Shown: in pieces, positions 11,394-22,364 of the stretch
How the letters are laid out: each line of letters opens with the position of its first letter
Numbering within the stretch: the first letter of the stretch is position 1
DNA from: Ziziphus jujuba
Lineage: Eukaryota > Streptophyta > Magnoliopsida > Rosales > Rhamnaceae
DNA length: 64,000 nucleotides
Assembly (NCBI RefSeq): GCF_031755915.1
Contig: NC_083389.1
Span: 24,179,001-24,243,000 of the forward strand
Direction: 5' to 3'
Made by a program: the position numbers and the translations under genes
The notes under the pieces: model-generated
The model's database searches: none
Told to the model about the DNA's origin: nothing
Seen by the model: only the letters and a program-made list of their open reading frames with translations

Positions 11394-12525
11394 TGATGCG
11401 AATCTGCCCGAAGCCGTACAACGGACAACTCGCTGGGGTGCCGATCCGTTACAGATGAAGGTGGGACCGATCACTAGAGCCCTAGCCAAGAAGTTCAAGG
11501 ACAATCTTGCTGTCTTTATACAAGGAATAAGTCATAGTCAAGAGGGCTTGGCCATATCTAAAGAACCAAGGCCTGTTTTACTCATACAAGCAATAGAAGA
11601 GAAAATGGGCCCGGGTGACGGTTTTGGTACATTATTGGAGTCCGGGAAGCATGAAATGGTTCCAATGTTTTATGGGTTCAATATGCCTAAGAGGTCATGG
11701 AATCAAGATAAAGCAGCCTCAAATGCAATTAAAAAGGGCTTGTATGCACAGCATCAACAATTTGGCCGAATTTGCTGTATTGCTTGCTGGCTTTACTGTA
11801 TTTTACTGTATTAGCCTTTTCTTATTTTTCCAAGCATGGGAAACGTGTGGGACTTCATATTCAGCTTATTTGGCATCCTAAAAAGAATCTAGAAGCTGAT
11901 TTGAAGTTCAAAGAGGTCAAAGATTGATCAAAGTCAACTTGATATAAAGGCTAGCATTTTTAGTTTCCTAATTTGTTTTTACTTTTTGGTTTAGGAAACT
12001 ACCATTACTTTTTGGCTTTTATTTATTTATTTTCTGAACAAATAACTTTAGGAAGGTTTTTATTTTATTCTTTCCATTGTAAATTAATTAATTCCTAATT
12101 TAATATAAAGGAATTAATTAATCAAACTTAGATTAGGAAAGGAAGTATAGTTTCGGCCAACTAGGTTTCTTTATGTGTGGTGGCCAGTTTTCTATATGTT
12201 CTAGGGTTTTATTTCGTGGCTTTGTAGCCTATTTAAAAGCTTATTTTTCAATAAGAATACAACTTTGATTTGACTGAGAAATTACTTGTGAGATTAATTA
12301 TCTCTTTGTTCTTTGAGAACACTTAAAACACCATTAGAGAATTGGTTGTTTTAGCTTGACTTATCAATAGGTTTTCCATCCCCTATTGTGGCGTCTACAT
12401 TATACCAAGGTTTCTAACCACAATTTGGTTAGGGGTTGAGGTCCATTCCATTAGAACTTGAACTTAATTGAGATTCGGGCTAATATAATACGGGTTTAGG
12501 AGCAGGTCGTCCTAGGTTCGTATCA
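11394..12525 (+). mobile_element. 5' LTR of the B element
   Basis: 1132 bp, TGATGCGAATC...GGTTCGTATCA. Positions 11455-11814 encode the same MKVGPITRALAKKFKDNL stretch found in the 3' LTR, which is the coding extension of integrase and meaningless in the 5' LTR. It ends two bases before the PBS. Confidence 0.9.
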
Positions 12526-12527
12526 TT

Positions 12528-12539
12528 TGGTATCAAAGC
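12528..12539 (+). other. Primer-binding site, tRNA-iMet type
   Basis: TGGTATCAAAGC, one mismatch from the usual initiator-Met PBS TGGTATCAGAGC, two bases after the LTR end. It would prime minus-strand DNA synthesis. Confidence 0.85.
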
Positions 12540-13685
12540 TAAATTTTGTTCAGGTTTGATCTATCTTTATTTGTTTTATTTGTTTTTGTGTTATTCCTAC
12601 AATTTTAGCATTAGGTTAAGGTTGCATCCATCCCCTACACGTTCTGCATCTTAAAAAAAAAAAAAAAATTCATTCCTAGTTGAATTAGGATTTCCTAGTT
12701 TTATCGTATTTTTTGTTTCTTAATTTGTTGGTTGTTTTTCATCATTGTTCTTGTTAATTTTGGGTTTTGTTGATTTTCTTTTTCTGTTTAAGTCTTAAAT
12801 ATTTGCATTCATATATTCAAAAAAAAAAAAAAAAAAGAAGGGTTTGCAGCAACATATATATATATATATAAACTGCACATTTGTGTTTATTTGGAGATCA
12901 CGGGTTTGGTGAATTTCTGGAGTTGGAATTGCAACTTTGGTAATTATTCTTGCTACTGCAGTTGTTTATGTTCTGTGAGTTGAAAAAAAAAAAAAAAAAA
13001 GGAAGAGGTAAAGCCGAATAAAAAAAAATAAAAAAAATATTTCGGTTTGTTGGAGTTTGATTTGCTTGCTGGAAATTTGTTGGAGCTGCTGGTTTTTTGC
13101 TTATTTATTCAATATTTGAGTTGCTGGGGAATTATTTTTGCTGCTGGATATTTGGATTTTGGGTGCTTAAATTATTTGGATTAAAATCAGTTAAAGGATT
13201 TGATACAAAAACTTGAATTACAAAGAACAACAACCAACAACTATTCTATATTTTTGTTCAATTTGATTCTTGTTCGTATTTGAATTTCTTTTTCTGGAAT
13301 TTTATTCTTGAACTCATAATCTATTACCATCTGGTGCAGTTTTCAAAAATTCCAACGTTTTCCCATTATTTTGTGTTTTCTTGTCTAGAAAGCCGAAAAA
13401 TTAGGATTTGTTGGATTCTTTCGGTATTGCCTACTTTTTGCTACTGTTTTGTTGATAGGTTTAACTAAAACATACTTGTGATCTAATTGCTGTATTTAAG
13501 TGTGTTTAACTAGAACTTTGAGATAATTCTTGGAGTGGAAGAAGGCAAGAGATTGTGAGCTTAAAAGAGGGTAAAAGACGAAACAAGTGTGCAAACACGA
13601 GTGTCGAGTCCTTATTTGAGTGAAACACGTAAGGGAGTGAAATTGGTAAGGTCCTATTTTATTTTTATTGCATTATTATACTAAC
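12540..13685 (+). other. 5' leader of the B element
   Basis: About 1.15 kb between PBS and gag. It is T-rich, with poly-A runs near 12653, 12819 and 12984 and an AT microsatellite near 12857-12870. I see no supported ORF. Confidence 0.6.
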
Positions 13686-15725
13686 ATGACAGAATCAAGA
13701 ATGAGGAAAGGAGATCTACCTTTGAGGATCAATGAGGAGGAGTCCGTAGCATTCCATGGCGATGCCTGAGCTACCGGGAGTGGAGACCAAGCGGACATGA
13801 GAGCTGTTTTGAAGTCAATACAGCGGGTTAGTGCTCAAGTTGAGCATTTGAATCAAAGGATGGGAAGGCTAGAAGTTTCCCAAGGAATTCTGAACATAAG
13901 AAATAAGCAAGAATTCCATGGAGGACGAGGCCGAGGCTGAGGACGAGGAGGTCGCAAGAGACCGAGAGAGGAATTTGATGAGGAGCCATTCGGTGGAGAC
14001 TTTGAGGAAGGTATGGACGAAACTTTTGCTGTCCAAGATAGAGCTGGCCATGGAAGATATAGGAGGGAAGAAACAGATGACAATCTTAGCAATATCAAGA
14101 TCAACATCCCACCATTCATGGGAAAAAGTGACCCCGAAGCATATTTGGAGTGGGAAGAAAAGATGGAGATGATATTTGACCGCCATAATTATTCACAGGC
14201 TAAGACGGTGAAATTGGCAGCAATGGAGTTTGGCCATTATGCATTCCAATGGTGGACCAATGAGCAAAACACCCGAAGGAGAGTTGGTGATGACTTGATT
14301 ACTACATGGCGACAAATGAAAGGAGCCATGCGGAAGCGATTCGTACCATCACACAATCATAGGTTGCTGCATCAAAGACTTCAATCTTTATCTCAAGGAC
14401 ATGGATCCGTGGAGGATTATTACAAGGAGATGGAGATGCTTATAATGAGATTGAACTTGAATGAAGATAGGGAAGCAACCATGGCAAGGTTTCTTGGTGG
14501 TTTGAATCGTGAAATAGCCAATCAACTAGAATTGCAACAATATGTGGAATTGGAGGAGATGTTGCATGTGGCTATTAAATTAGAGCATCAATTCAAGAGG
14601 AGGGGTGTAAGATCATGGTTTGGAGGTGTTTCCAATAGTGGAAGGTCCAATTCAAGTGGCTGAAGGAACAATCCCATCTATGAAAGCAAGCCAAAGCCGA
14701 GAGTCAAAGAAGAAAGTTCAAACTGGCCAAGGAAGGAGACTAGAATCAAATCTGTCCAAACACCAAAGAATGAGGTAAAATTAGATCCTAAACCTTCTAG
14801 AACTCATGATGTTGTGTGTTTTAAGTGCCAGGGAGGAGGACACATTGCTAGCCAATGCCCGAATAGAATAATCATGGTGTTAAAGGGCAATGACGAGCTA
14901 GAATCGGAAAGTGAAGAAAGTGAGGATGAAGCGAAGCAAGAGGAGGAGGACTTGGAGGATGAACCCGAAACCTTGCAAGCATCCAATGCTGAATTAAACT
15001 TGCTTTCTAGGAGAGTACTTGCTGGATACAAAGATGAGGATGAAATTCAAAGAGAGAACATCTTCCATACCCGATGTGAAATTCAAGGTAAAATTTGTAG
15101 CATGATTATAGATAGTGGGAGTTGTACTAATGTAATAAGTAACCTTATCGTTGATAAATTGGGCTTAAAAACAATAAAACATCCTGAACCATATAGATTA
15201 CAATGGCTTAATGATAGTGGTGAGATGAAAGTAAACAAACAAGCCAAAGTAAAATTTAGTATAAGTAGATATGAGGATGTAGTTTTATGTGATATTGTAC
15301 CCATGATTGCTGGACATATATTATTAGGTAGGCCATGGCAATTTGATAAAGATGCTACTCATTTTGGTCGAGAAAATAGTATTGTTTTCAGGTTCAAAGG
15401 GAAGAAGGTTAAGCTGGAACCATTATCTCCTAAAGAGGTTTACAAAGACCAATTACAAATGCAACAAAGGAGAGAAGCCGAAACGCTCAAGGAAAAAGCA
15501 AGTATGGCACCAACGGCTTCACCATCCTTTCAAGGAGGTAAGAATGAGGTTGCTGACCAAGGTAAGGTTTCTAAGACTCATATTGAGTGGAAAGATCAAG
15601 GAAAAGCCGAAAGAGAGGGGAAAGAAAGTGGCAAACCCCGAGAGCATGGAGAAGGAAGAAAAATCCGAAGGTTTGCGCCAATCCAAGGGAAAAAAAGAAA
15701 AAGAAAGAAAAGAAAGGTTAAGTAG
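13686..15725 (+). pseudogene. B element gag and protease, single frame with three TGA stops
   Basis: From ATG 13686 one frame runs through gag to protease. An RG-rich stretch lies near 13915, and the capsid-like region spans about 14013-14600 with INIPPFMGKSDPEAYLEWE and FLGGLNREIANQLELQQY. A zinc knuckle CFKCQGGGHIASQC (CX2CX4HX4C) starts at 14817. An acidic linker precedes the aspartic protease with active-site DSG near 15112, followed by an ILLGRPW motif (near 15332) as in retropepsins. TGA stops at 13767, 13938 and 14661 each sit where a CGA Arg codon would fit, as after deamination of methylated CpG. The frame ends in a Lys-rich tail at 15725, while RT continues in the next frame. Confidence 0.85.
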
Positions 15726-16600
15726 CAATTTTTATTTGAGTTTAGGGGATATTAATAAGGTTATTGAGTGTAAGAAACCTTTGCTGGTCATGATTTATAA
15801 AGAAAATTATTTTAATGATCAAACTAACTTTGAAGAACTTGAATTGCCAAGTTCAATGATTTCTCTTTTGAAGGAATTTGGAGATGTCCTCCCAAATGAA
15901 ATTCCAAGCGGACTACCACCTATTCGAGAGATAGAACATCAAATTGACTTTGTTCCAGGGGCTGCCATACCAAATAGACCAGCTTATAGGAGCAATCCCG
16001 AAGAAACAAAGAAGCTGCAAAAACAGGTAAGTGATTTACTTGACAAAGGTTATATTCATGAGAGTTTAAGTCCATGTGCTGTACCTATTTTGTTGGATGA
16101 TTGTAGGGCTATAAATAACATCACCATTAAATATAGACATCCCATTCCTAGGTTAGATGATATGCTTGATGAGTTGCATGGTGCTTGCATGTTTACTAAA
16201 ATTGATCTTAGAAGTGGTTATCATCAAATTAGAATGAAAGAAGGTGATGAATGGAAAACCGCTTTTAAAACTAAATATGGGCTGTATGAATGGTTAGTTA
16301 TGCCTTTTGGATTATCCAATGCACCTAGTACTTTCATGAGGCTTAAGAATCATGAAATGCATCCATTTATTGGTAAATTTATGGTTGTTTATTTTAATGA
16401 CATTCTAATATATAGGCGAAATTTGGATGACCATGTGGATCAACTTAGGCAAGTTTTGCAAGTTCTTAGAAAGGAAAGATTGTTTACTAACATTGAAAAA
16501 TGTGATTTCCACAAAGATGAGCATATATTTCCAGATTTTGTTGTAATAGTGTTTGACTCAGGAGAATTGATTTGGTTGCACTTACGAAAGGAAAAGACTT
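15726..16600 (+). pseudogene. B element reverse transcriptase, partial
   Basis: In frame +1 relative to gag, the sequence shows the pre-RT spacer and RT. Landmarks are [17 protein letters not shown], then [35 protein letters not shown] and [15 protein letters not shown]. About 12 residues appear deleted between AVPILL and DCRAINN (near 16090-16100). The catalytic YxDD box reads YFND (AAT at 16396-16398), so one metal-binding Asp is lost. Immediately after FPDFVV the sequence switches to [15 protein letters not shown], the region normally just before the integrase C-terminus, so RNase H and the integrase zinc finger and core are missing. A frameshift lies somewhere between about 15340 and 15725, and another near 16590. 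Confidence 0.85.
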
Positions 16601-17101
16601 CCCGAACAAAGGAAATCAAAACTCATGCCGAGGGGTGATGGACCTTTTCAAGTTTTGGAGAGGATAAACGACAATGCTTACAAACTTGATCTACCAGGTG
16701 AGTATAATGTTAGTGCTACCTTCAATGTTGCTGATTTGTCTCCTTTTGCTACAGGTGATGACTTCGATTTGAGGATAATTCCTTTTCAAGAGGTTGGGAA
16801 TAATGCGAATCCGCCTGAACCCGTACAACGGACAACCCGCTGGGGTGCCGATCCGTTACGGATGAAGGTGGGACCGATCACTAGAGCCCTAGCCAAGAAG
16901 TTCAAGGACAATCTTGCTGTCTTTATACAAGGAACAAGTCATAGTCAAGAGGGCTTGGCCATATCTAAAGAACCAAGGCCTGTTTTACTCATACAAGCAA
17001 TAGAAGAGAAAACGAGCCCGGGTGACAGTTTTGGTACATTTTTGGAGTCCGGGAAGCATGAAATGGTTCCAATGCTTTATGGGTTCAATACATATGCCTA
17101 A
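16600..17101 (+). pseudogene. B element integrase C-terminus with CR-like extension in the 3' LTR
   Basis: After a frameshift near 16590 the frame reads [20 protein letters not shown] and VADLSPFATGDDFDLR, the integrase C-terminal domain. It then enters the LTR at 16801 and continues for about 100 codons to 17101. The LTR-encoded part includes KVGPITRALAKKFKDNLAVF, a basic stretch. Plant CRM elements are known for a C-terminal CR motif that partly overlaps the 3' LTR and is thought to target centromeric chromatin; the resemblance here is by eye. No canonical chromodomain is seen. Confidence 0.75.
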
Positions 17102-17935
17102 GAGGTCATGGAATCAAGCTAAAACAGTCTCAAATGCAATCAAAAAGGGCTTGTACGGACAGCATCAACAATTTGGCCGAATTTGCTGTATTGCTTGCTG
17201 ACTTTACTATATTTTACTGTATTAACCTTTTCTTATTTTTGCAAGCATGGACAACGTGTGGGACTTCATATTCAGCTTATTTGGCATCCTAAAAAGAATC
17301 TAGAAGTTGATTTGAAGTTCAAAGAGGTCAAAGATTGATCAAAGTCAACTTGATCAAAAGACTAGCATTTTTAGTTTCCTAATTTGTTTTTACTTTTTGT
17401 TTTAGGAAACTACCATTACTTTTTGGCTTTTATTTATTTATTTTCTGAACAAATAACTTTAGGAAGGTTTTTATTTTATTCTTTCCATTATAAATTAATT
17501 AATTCCTAATTTAATATAAAGGAATTAATTAATCAAACTTAGATTAGGAAAGGAAGTATAGTTTCGGCCAACTAGGTTTCTTTATGTGTGGTGGCTGGTT
17601 TTCTTTATGTTCTAGGGTTTTATTTCATGGCTTTGTAGCCTATTTAAAGGCTTATTTTTCAATAAGAATATAACTTTGATTTGATTGAGAAATTACTTGT
17701 GAGATTAATTATCTCTTTGTTCTTTGAGAATACCTAAAACACCATTAGAGAATTGGTTGTTTTAGCTTGACTTATCAATAGGTTTTCCATCCCCTATTGT
17801 GGCGTCTACATTATACCAAGGTTTCTAACCACAGGTTGTTAGGGGTTGAGGTCCATTCCATTAGAACTTGAACTTAATTGAGATCCGGGCTAATATAATA
17901 CGAATTTAGGAGCAGGTCGTCCTAGGTTCGTATCA
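16801..17935 (+). mobile_element. 3' LTR of the B element
   Basis: 1135 bp, beginning TAATGCGAATCCGCC (TG changed to TA relative to the 5' LTR) and ending GGTTCGTATCA, followed by the TTCTT TSD. It differs from the 5' LTR at scattered positions. Confidence 0.88.
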
Positions 17936-17940
17936 TTCTT

Positions 17941-18112
17941 CTTCCTTCAAAACAAAAACCATAACAATCCTAAATATCACCATACCAAAAACAAATTCCA
18001 AAATCACCCAAACATGAAATCAAAAATCGGATTAAAGATTGTGCACAAGACTAATACTTTGTGTACAAACACTCTTGGCCAAGTGAACCCAAAACCACAC
18101 CAAACTCCAACA
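17941..18112 (+). mobile_element. 5' LTR of copia element G, second part
   Basis: Resumes after the B element TSD and ends ACCAAACTCCAACA, directly before the PBS. TGTTG at 10515 and CAACA here form the short terminal inverted repeat usual for copia LTRs. Confidence 0.75.
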
Positions 18113-18124
18113 TGGTATCAGAGC
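18113..18124 (+). other. Primer-binding site of copia element G
   Basis: TGGTATCAGAGC, complementary to the 3' end of initiator tRNA-Met, directly abuts the LTR end at 18112. Confidence 0.9.
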
Positions 18125-18299
18125 TTTGTTTGAACCATTGAAGGACCTTGTGAGCTTTCTTTCTAGCCTATTTTCTTATGAGAGAATCCCCCATTTCATT
18201 TCTTTCATTTTTTGTTTGAAGTGGTACAAAAATCTAGCCAGAAAACTCACCTAAAATCCAACCCAAGAGCCATTTTCTTCAAAAATCCGGTTTTGTGTC

Positions 18300-19090
18300 A
18301 TGGCTTCTCAAAGTTTTGCATCTCTCACTCCACCAAAATTTGAGGGTCAAAATTACTCCATTTAGAGCATAAAGATGAAAGCATACCTACAAGCCTTTGG
18401 ACTTTGGGATGTGATGGAAGAAGGTTATGAAGTTGAGGAGTTAAGAGCAACTGCCACACAAGCACAAAGACTTGTACATAAGACCAAGATAGCTAAAGGA
18501 TTCAAGGCTTTGATAGCCCTTCATTCTTCGGTGAGTGACTCCATCTTCACTAGAATCGTGCCTTGTACAAGTGCTAGAGAAGTTTGGTTAAAGTTGCAAG
18601 AAGAATTTGAAGGAAACACTAGAACAAGACAAATGCAAGTTTTAAACTTAAGAAGAGAGTTTGAAACAATTAGAATGAAAGACAATGAGTTGGTTAAAGA
18701 CTTTACTGATAGACTACTAAAGATTGTGAACCAAATTAGAGTCCTTGGAAGCCATTGACCGACCAAAGGGTTGTGGAGAAGGTAGTGGTGAGCTTACGCG
18801 AAAAGTTTGAAGCTAAGATTTCTTCTCTTGAGGAATCAAGGAATCTTAGTAAGATTACTTTGAGTGAGCTTATCAATGCCCTTCAAGCAACCGAACAAAG
18901 AAGAGGCATAAGAAAGGAAGAGTTTTTGGAAAGTACTTTTATGTCTAGTCAAAACAAAAAGAAGAATAAAAAGAACAACAACAAGAATAAAGGAGGAATC
19001 GGTTATGGAGGTTTCAACAACAACAATTCTAACAAAAACAACAATGCAAAGCAACAACAAGGAGGACAACAACAAAACCGTGGGGGTTAT
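18300..19090 (+). pseudogene. Copia element G gag, N-terminal part (interrupted by the array)
   Basis: ATG at 18300 opens a copia gag (UBN2-type in appearance): ASQSFASLTPPKFEGQNYS, then a TAG at 18363-18365 in place of the expected Trp. The frame continues with MKAYLQAFGLWDVMEEGYE and ends in a frameshift near 18750. The next frame reads VVEKVVVSLREKFEAKISSL, a Lys/Asn-rich linker, and a GGQQQNRGG stretch. The frame runs up to the array insertion after GTTAT at 19086-19090. Its continuation (PPCPHCKK, the first zinc knuckle) lies at 47725, in phase once the array and one TSD copy are discounted. Confidence 0.85.
19086..19090. repeat. TSD of the tandem array, left copy (GTTAT)
   Basis: GTTAT precedes the LTR stub TGTTAGGTCT at 19091. 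The same GTTAT follows the last LTR at 47720-47724. Counting only one copy joins the copia gag reading frame exactly, which independently confirms both boundaries. Confidence 0.93.
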
Positions 19091-19125
19091 TGTTAGGTCT
19101 AAAATATTGATGATTTTATGCCATA
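19091..19125 (+). mobile_element. Stub of the original outer 5' LTR
   Basis: The first 35 bases of the LTR (TGTTAGGTCTAAAATATTGA onward, to GCCATA) adjoin the TSD and then switch into the internal 3' region (AATTTAGATTGTG, as at about 24272). CATA is shared by both sides at the junction (19122-19125), and the longer flanks ATGCCATA and ATGCATA are also similar. About 4 kb of LTR and internal sequence was therefore lost by a microhomology-type deletion. Confidence 0.9.
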
Positions 19126-20243
19126 ATTTAGATTGTGTTTTGAAGAAGGTTTGCATGAATTAGAGTACTTTATTATTAATTGAACTCTAGAACTTGCTTG
19201 ATTATTGCTTGAGGCGAAATCCTAGGTGAATGCATTACTAAGAACATGATTTAGGCCATCTTTGTTTAAGTTTGAGCCTTTCAAGCCAACCTAATACATT
19301 ATCTTCCACTAGTACCTTATTTGAGCCTTTAGGATGCATAAAGATGTATTAGAGCCTTTTCTTCATTAAAGCACATTTACTTACCTTTTTTGAACCTTAA
19401 ATTTCTTTTTCCTACCTTGAACATACTACAAAGAGAGCTTTAATTGAATTGATATGAATATATGCTTGTGAGCTTGTTTGAGTGTTGGAAAAGAAAAAAA
19501 AATGAAAAAAAGGAAAAAAAATAAATAAATAAAGTTCGGAGGTTAAGTATTTGGTGAATTTGGCTCTAGTATCCATTTTTGTGTAAATTGGAGGTTTGAA
19601 TGTGCAATAAGAAGAAAAATAAGTTTGGGGGTTTAGTGGAAAAAAAAGAAAAAAAAAAAAAAGAAATAAAGAAAGAATATGTGTGATTTGAAGAATGTAT
19701 GCACAATAAAAAGGAGAAAAAGGATACTGAAATTGAAGTTAAAATAAGAAAAGAAGTTCTAATAAGGAAACAAATTTTACAAGTAATTTATTCATTGATA
19801 TTTAATTTTAGCTTTCTTTCTTTGATTTATTATATCCTATCCTTTTCTTTCTTTAGCCTTATCCATTAGCCTTAACAATAGAAACCATGAAGTCCTAATG
19901 ATTTAAGGTGGTGCATTAACCTACATTAGTGGAGAGTGATAATTAAGTCAAGCATATGGTAGTTCATACGTTATTATCAATCTCTAATTCTTGTAAATTT
20001 ATTCAAGCATATGATAATTAAGTGTATAAATTGATTTCCACACACACACATTGGAAGTATCATATATGTTGGATAGAATATAAGGTATTGAGTTACATAA
20101 TTACTTTGAAACCATTTGAAAAGTCATATGTTATACAATCTTTAAGGCACCTCATTAAAGTATCTTATGTTCTTTAAATAAAATTTCATTTTCTTATTCT
20201 TTTTCTTTGCTAGGGACTAGCAAATCTTAAGTTTGGGGGTATT
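19122..20243 (+). other. Unit 0: truncated internal 3' region
   Basis: Same sequence as 24269-25390 of unit 1, ending in the PPT AAGTTTGGGGGT at 20229-20240. The ORF, PBS and early 3' region of this unit are deleted. It carries the A form at the A/G marker site near 19503 and a 14-A tract near 19645. Confidence 0.88.
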
Positions 20244-21984
20244 TGTTAGGTCTAAAATATTGATGATTTTATGCCATATTTATAGCTTAATATTTGTTAG
20301 TTTGTGTTAATTTGTTATGGAAAGATACTTAATTATGTATTTTTCTTAATCTAGGTAAAAGAGGAAGAATTTTAAGAAAACAACCATAAAAATGGATTCC
20401 TTGGGTCGAATTATGGTGGGAAGCAAGATTTGAGCTCGAACGGACTAAGCATTAAAAAGATTCCAAAAAGATACATTGAAGATTCCATAAAGATTCTATC
20501 GGGAATTTCATGATGGAAGTGGATGTCATATGAATCATCACGATCTGAGGATTTCAAATGTCTCGTTATTTTTGGATTTCGAGGTGCGAGCAAAGAGTTA
20601 TCATCATTTAAAGTTTGGAATTTATAAAAAGGAATATTCTAGTTAAATCTCCACCATTGATCAAAAGAGGGAATCAAGGCAATTTGAGGGCCAAGATAAA
20701 AACAAGTGGCAATAATTGGTTAATTTATCATTAATGAGGCACATGTCATGTCACATGCTTCATTAAGGATAAATTAGACTAATTAACTATTTTTTTAGGA
20801 GGAATTAGATAAAAGGAAAGTAGTAGAGAGCAAGTAATATACAGTTTCCTTTTTACACATGAAATTCGTCCAACCCTCTTCATGGCCTAAAAAAGGTATC
20901 TTCCAAGACTCCCACATTGAAAATAAAGCGAGAAAAAGATTCCCAAGGTCCTATATATATAGCCCCCACCACATTGAAGGAAGATATACAAGTTTAGAGA
21001 GTTATTTAAAAGCTTTTAGGAGGCTTAAATAGAAACAAACCAAATTTTGGGAGTTTCTAAGATTTCTTAAGGGTTCTAGGGTTTTAAAGTTTTAGAGTTT
21101 TAGAAGATCAATTGGAGAACTTGGAGGAGGCAGAGAGACGTGGGCTTGCTTGGAGAAGAAGGCTACGACTTTGAGAGCTCTTGGAGGAGAATTTCTTCAA
21201 TAGTTTTTATTCTCTTTTCCTTTCTCTTTAATTGTGAATCTTATTATTTTTAATAATTATGGATGTTGAAATTATTTTTACCATGAACTAATTTTCATAG
21301 CTAGGGCTATGATGTAGCCATAACTATGAAGGTTTAATTATTTTAATATATGTTGAGTTTCATTTAATTAGTAATATGTTTTGTTAATAGATCATTGGTA
21401 TACTTAATGCTTTCATAGGCCGGAAGGAATGAATGATTTTAATAATATTTGAGCTTGGAAAAGGATAATATTATGGATCTCCAATGATTTACATGAATGC
21501 ATAATTGATTGGAAAATAGTTATGTCTCATGCCATATTATTTGCTTAATCTATGCTTGATGAATTTGCATGATTTAATTTATAGGCCGGAAGGAATAAAT
21601 TAGGTTATGTGAATATTATCAATTGTGAGTGGAAACTACTTTTGATTAATTTTGTGATTAAGTATGGTTAACAAAATTACTAGTTAATTAAATTCACATA
21701 TCTAAGTAATTAAATTGGAATAGTTAGTGGTGAAATCAAATGCCCTAGTATTCATAATTATTCAATTCTCTCTCTTACTTGAAATTGATCTAATTTTAAT
21801 TGATTGCTTTTGTTTAATTTAGTTTATTTAGTTTTCAATTGCCATCTTAAATTTTAGTTCAAATATTATCAAAACCTAATTATCTTTGGTACTTAATACT
21901 TAATCCCTTGGGTACGACAACCCTATTTTTCCACTTTATTACTTGAAAATGATTCGTGCACTTGCGAGTTGATTTTACACATCA
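20244..21984 (+). mobile_element. Array LTR 1
   Basis: 1741 bp, TGTTAGGTCT...TTACACATCA. It contains a promoter-like TATA box CTATATATATAG (20951-20962) and is preceded by PPT AAGTTTGGGGGT and followed six bases later by the PBS. It acts as 3' LTR of unit 0 and 5' LTR of unit 1. Confidence 0.95.
20951..20962 (+). promoter_or_regulatory. TATA box of LTR 1
   Basis: CTATATATATAG followed by GCCCCCACCACATTG. The same box lies 707 bases into every array LTR (for example 26098 in LTR 2), in the 3' LTR at 3276-3287, and in similar form in the solo LTR near 54420 on the minus strand. Retrotransposon transcription would start about 30 bases downstream. Confidence 0.6.
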
Positions 21985-21990
21985 AGTTTC

Positions 21991-22008
21991 TGGCGCCGTT
22001 GCCGGGGA
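21991..22008 (+). other. PBS of unit 1, tRNA-Asp type
   Basis: TGGCGCCGTTGCCGGGGA is complementary to the 3' 18 nt of plant tRNA-Asp including CCA. It starts 6 nt after the LTR end. This PBS is usual for Athila-type elements. Confidence 0.92.
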
Positions 22009-22364
22009 TTAAGGCATTAATATTAATTCGGATTGGGTTTAGTAGTACTTTGAACATTGTTTTCTTATTTTAAATTTTTATATTTATTTCTTAATTTTGG
22101 TTTTAGTGTTGCATGCTAGGATTTTAATTCTTTGCTTGTTTGGCCAACTTGATTTGAATTTTTAATACTTATTTTAAATTTATTGGTGTCTAGGTTAAAA
22201 GTTATGCATACTTAGGATTTTTTTTTTTTTTTTTTCAACTTTTGTTTATCTTTATTATTTTCAATTTTAGTTTGTATACTAGGGTTTAATTTTAATTGTT
22301 TGCTTGACAGACTTGCAATTAATTTTAACCTTTGTTTTGTTAGTGTTTTCTTTTTAGGGAAATC

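Larger units (their letters stand above)
11394..17935 (+). mobile_element. CRM-like Ty3/gypsy family B element, both LTRs present, internally deleted
   Basis: This complete 6542-bp element has a 5' LTR 11394-12525, PBS 12528-12539, leader, gag and protease (13686-15725), partial RT (to about 16590), integrase C-terminus (to 17101) and 3' LTR 16801-17935. RNase H and most of integrase are missing at a junction shared with the element at 62594-64000, so this looks like a non-autonomous lineage mobilised in trans. The two LTRs differ at scattered bases, so the insertion is older than the tandem array. It sits in the 5' LTR of copia element G with a TTCTT TSD. Confidence 0.85.

Noticed and set aside
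11455..11814. 119-codon ORF at 11455 as an independent gene
   Set aside because: It is the LTR-encoded tail of the CRM-like integrase, appearing in the 5' LTR only because both LTRs are copies of each other.
18836..19156. 106-codon minus-strand ORF opposite copia gag
   Set aside because: It is a shadow of the Asn/Lys-rich gag linker.
20411..20593. Repeated 60-codon minus-strand ORF inside the LTRs
   Set aside because: It is antisense to the LTR, short, altered in other A LTRs, and has no motif.
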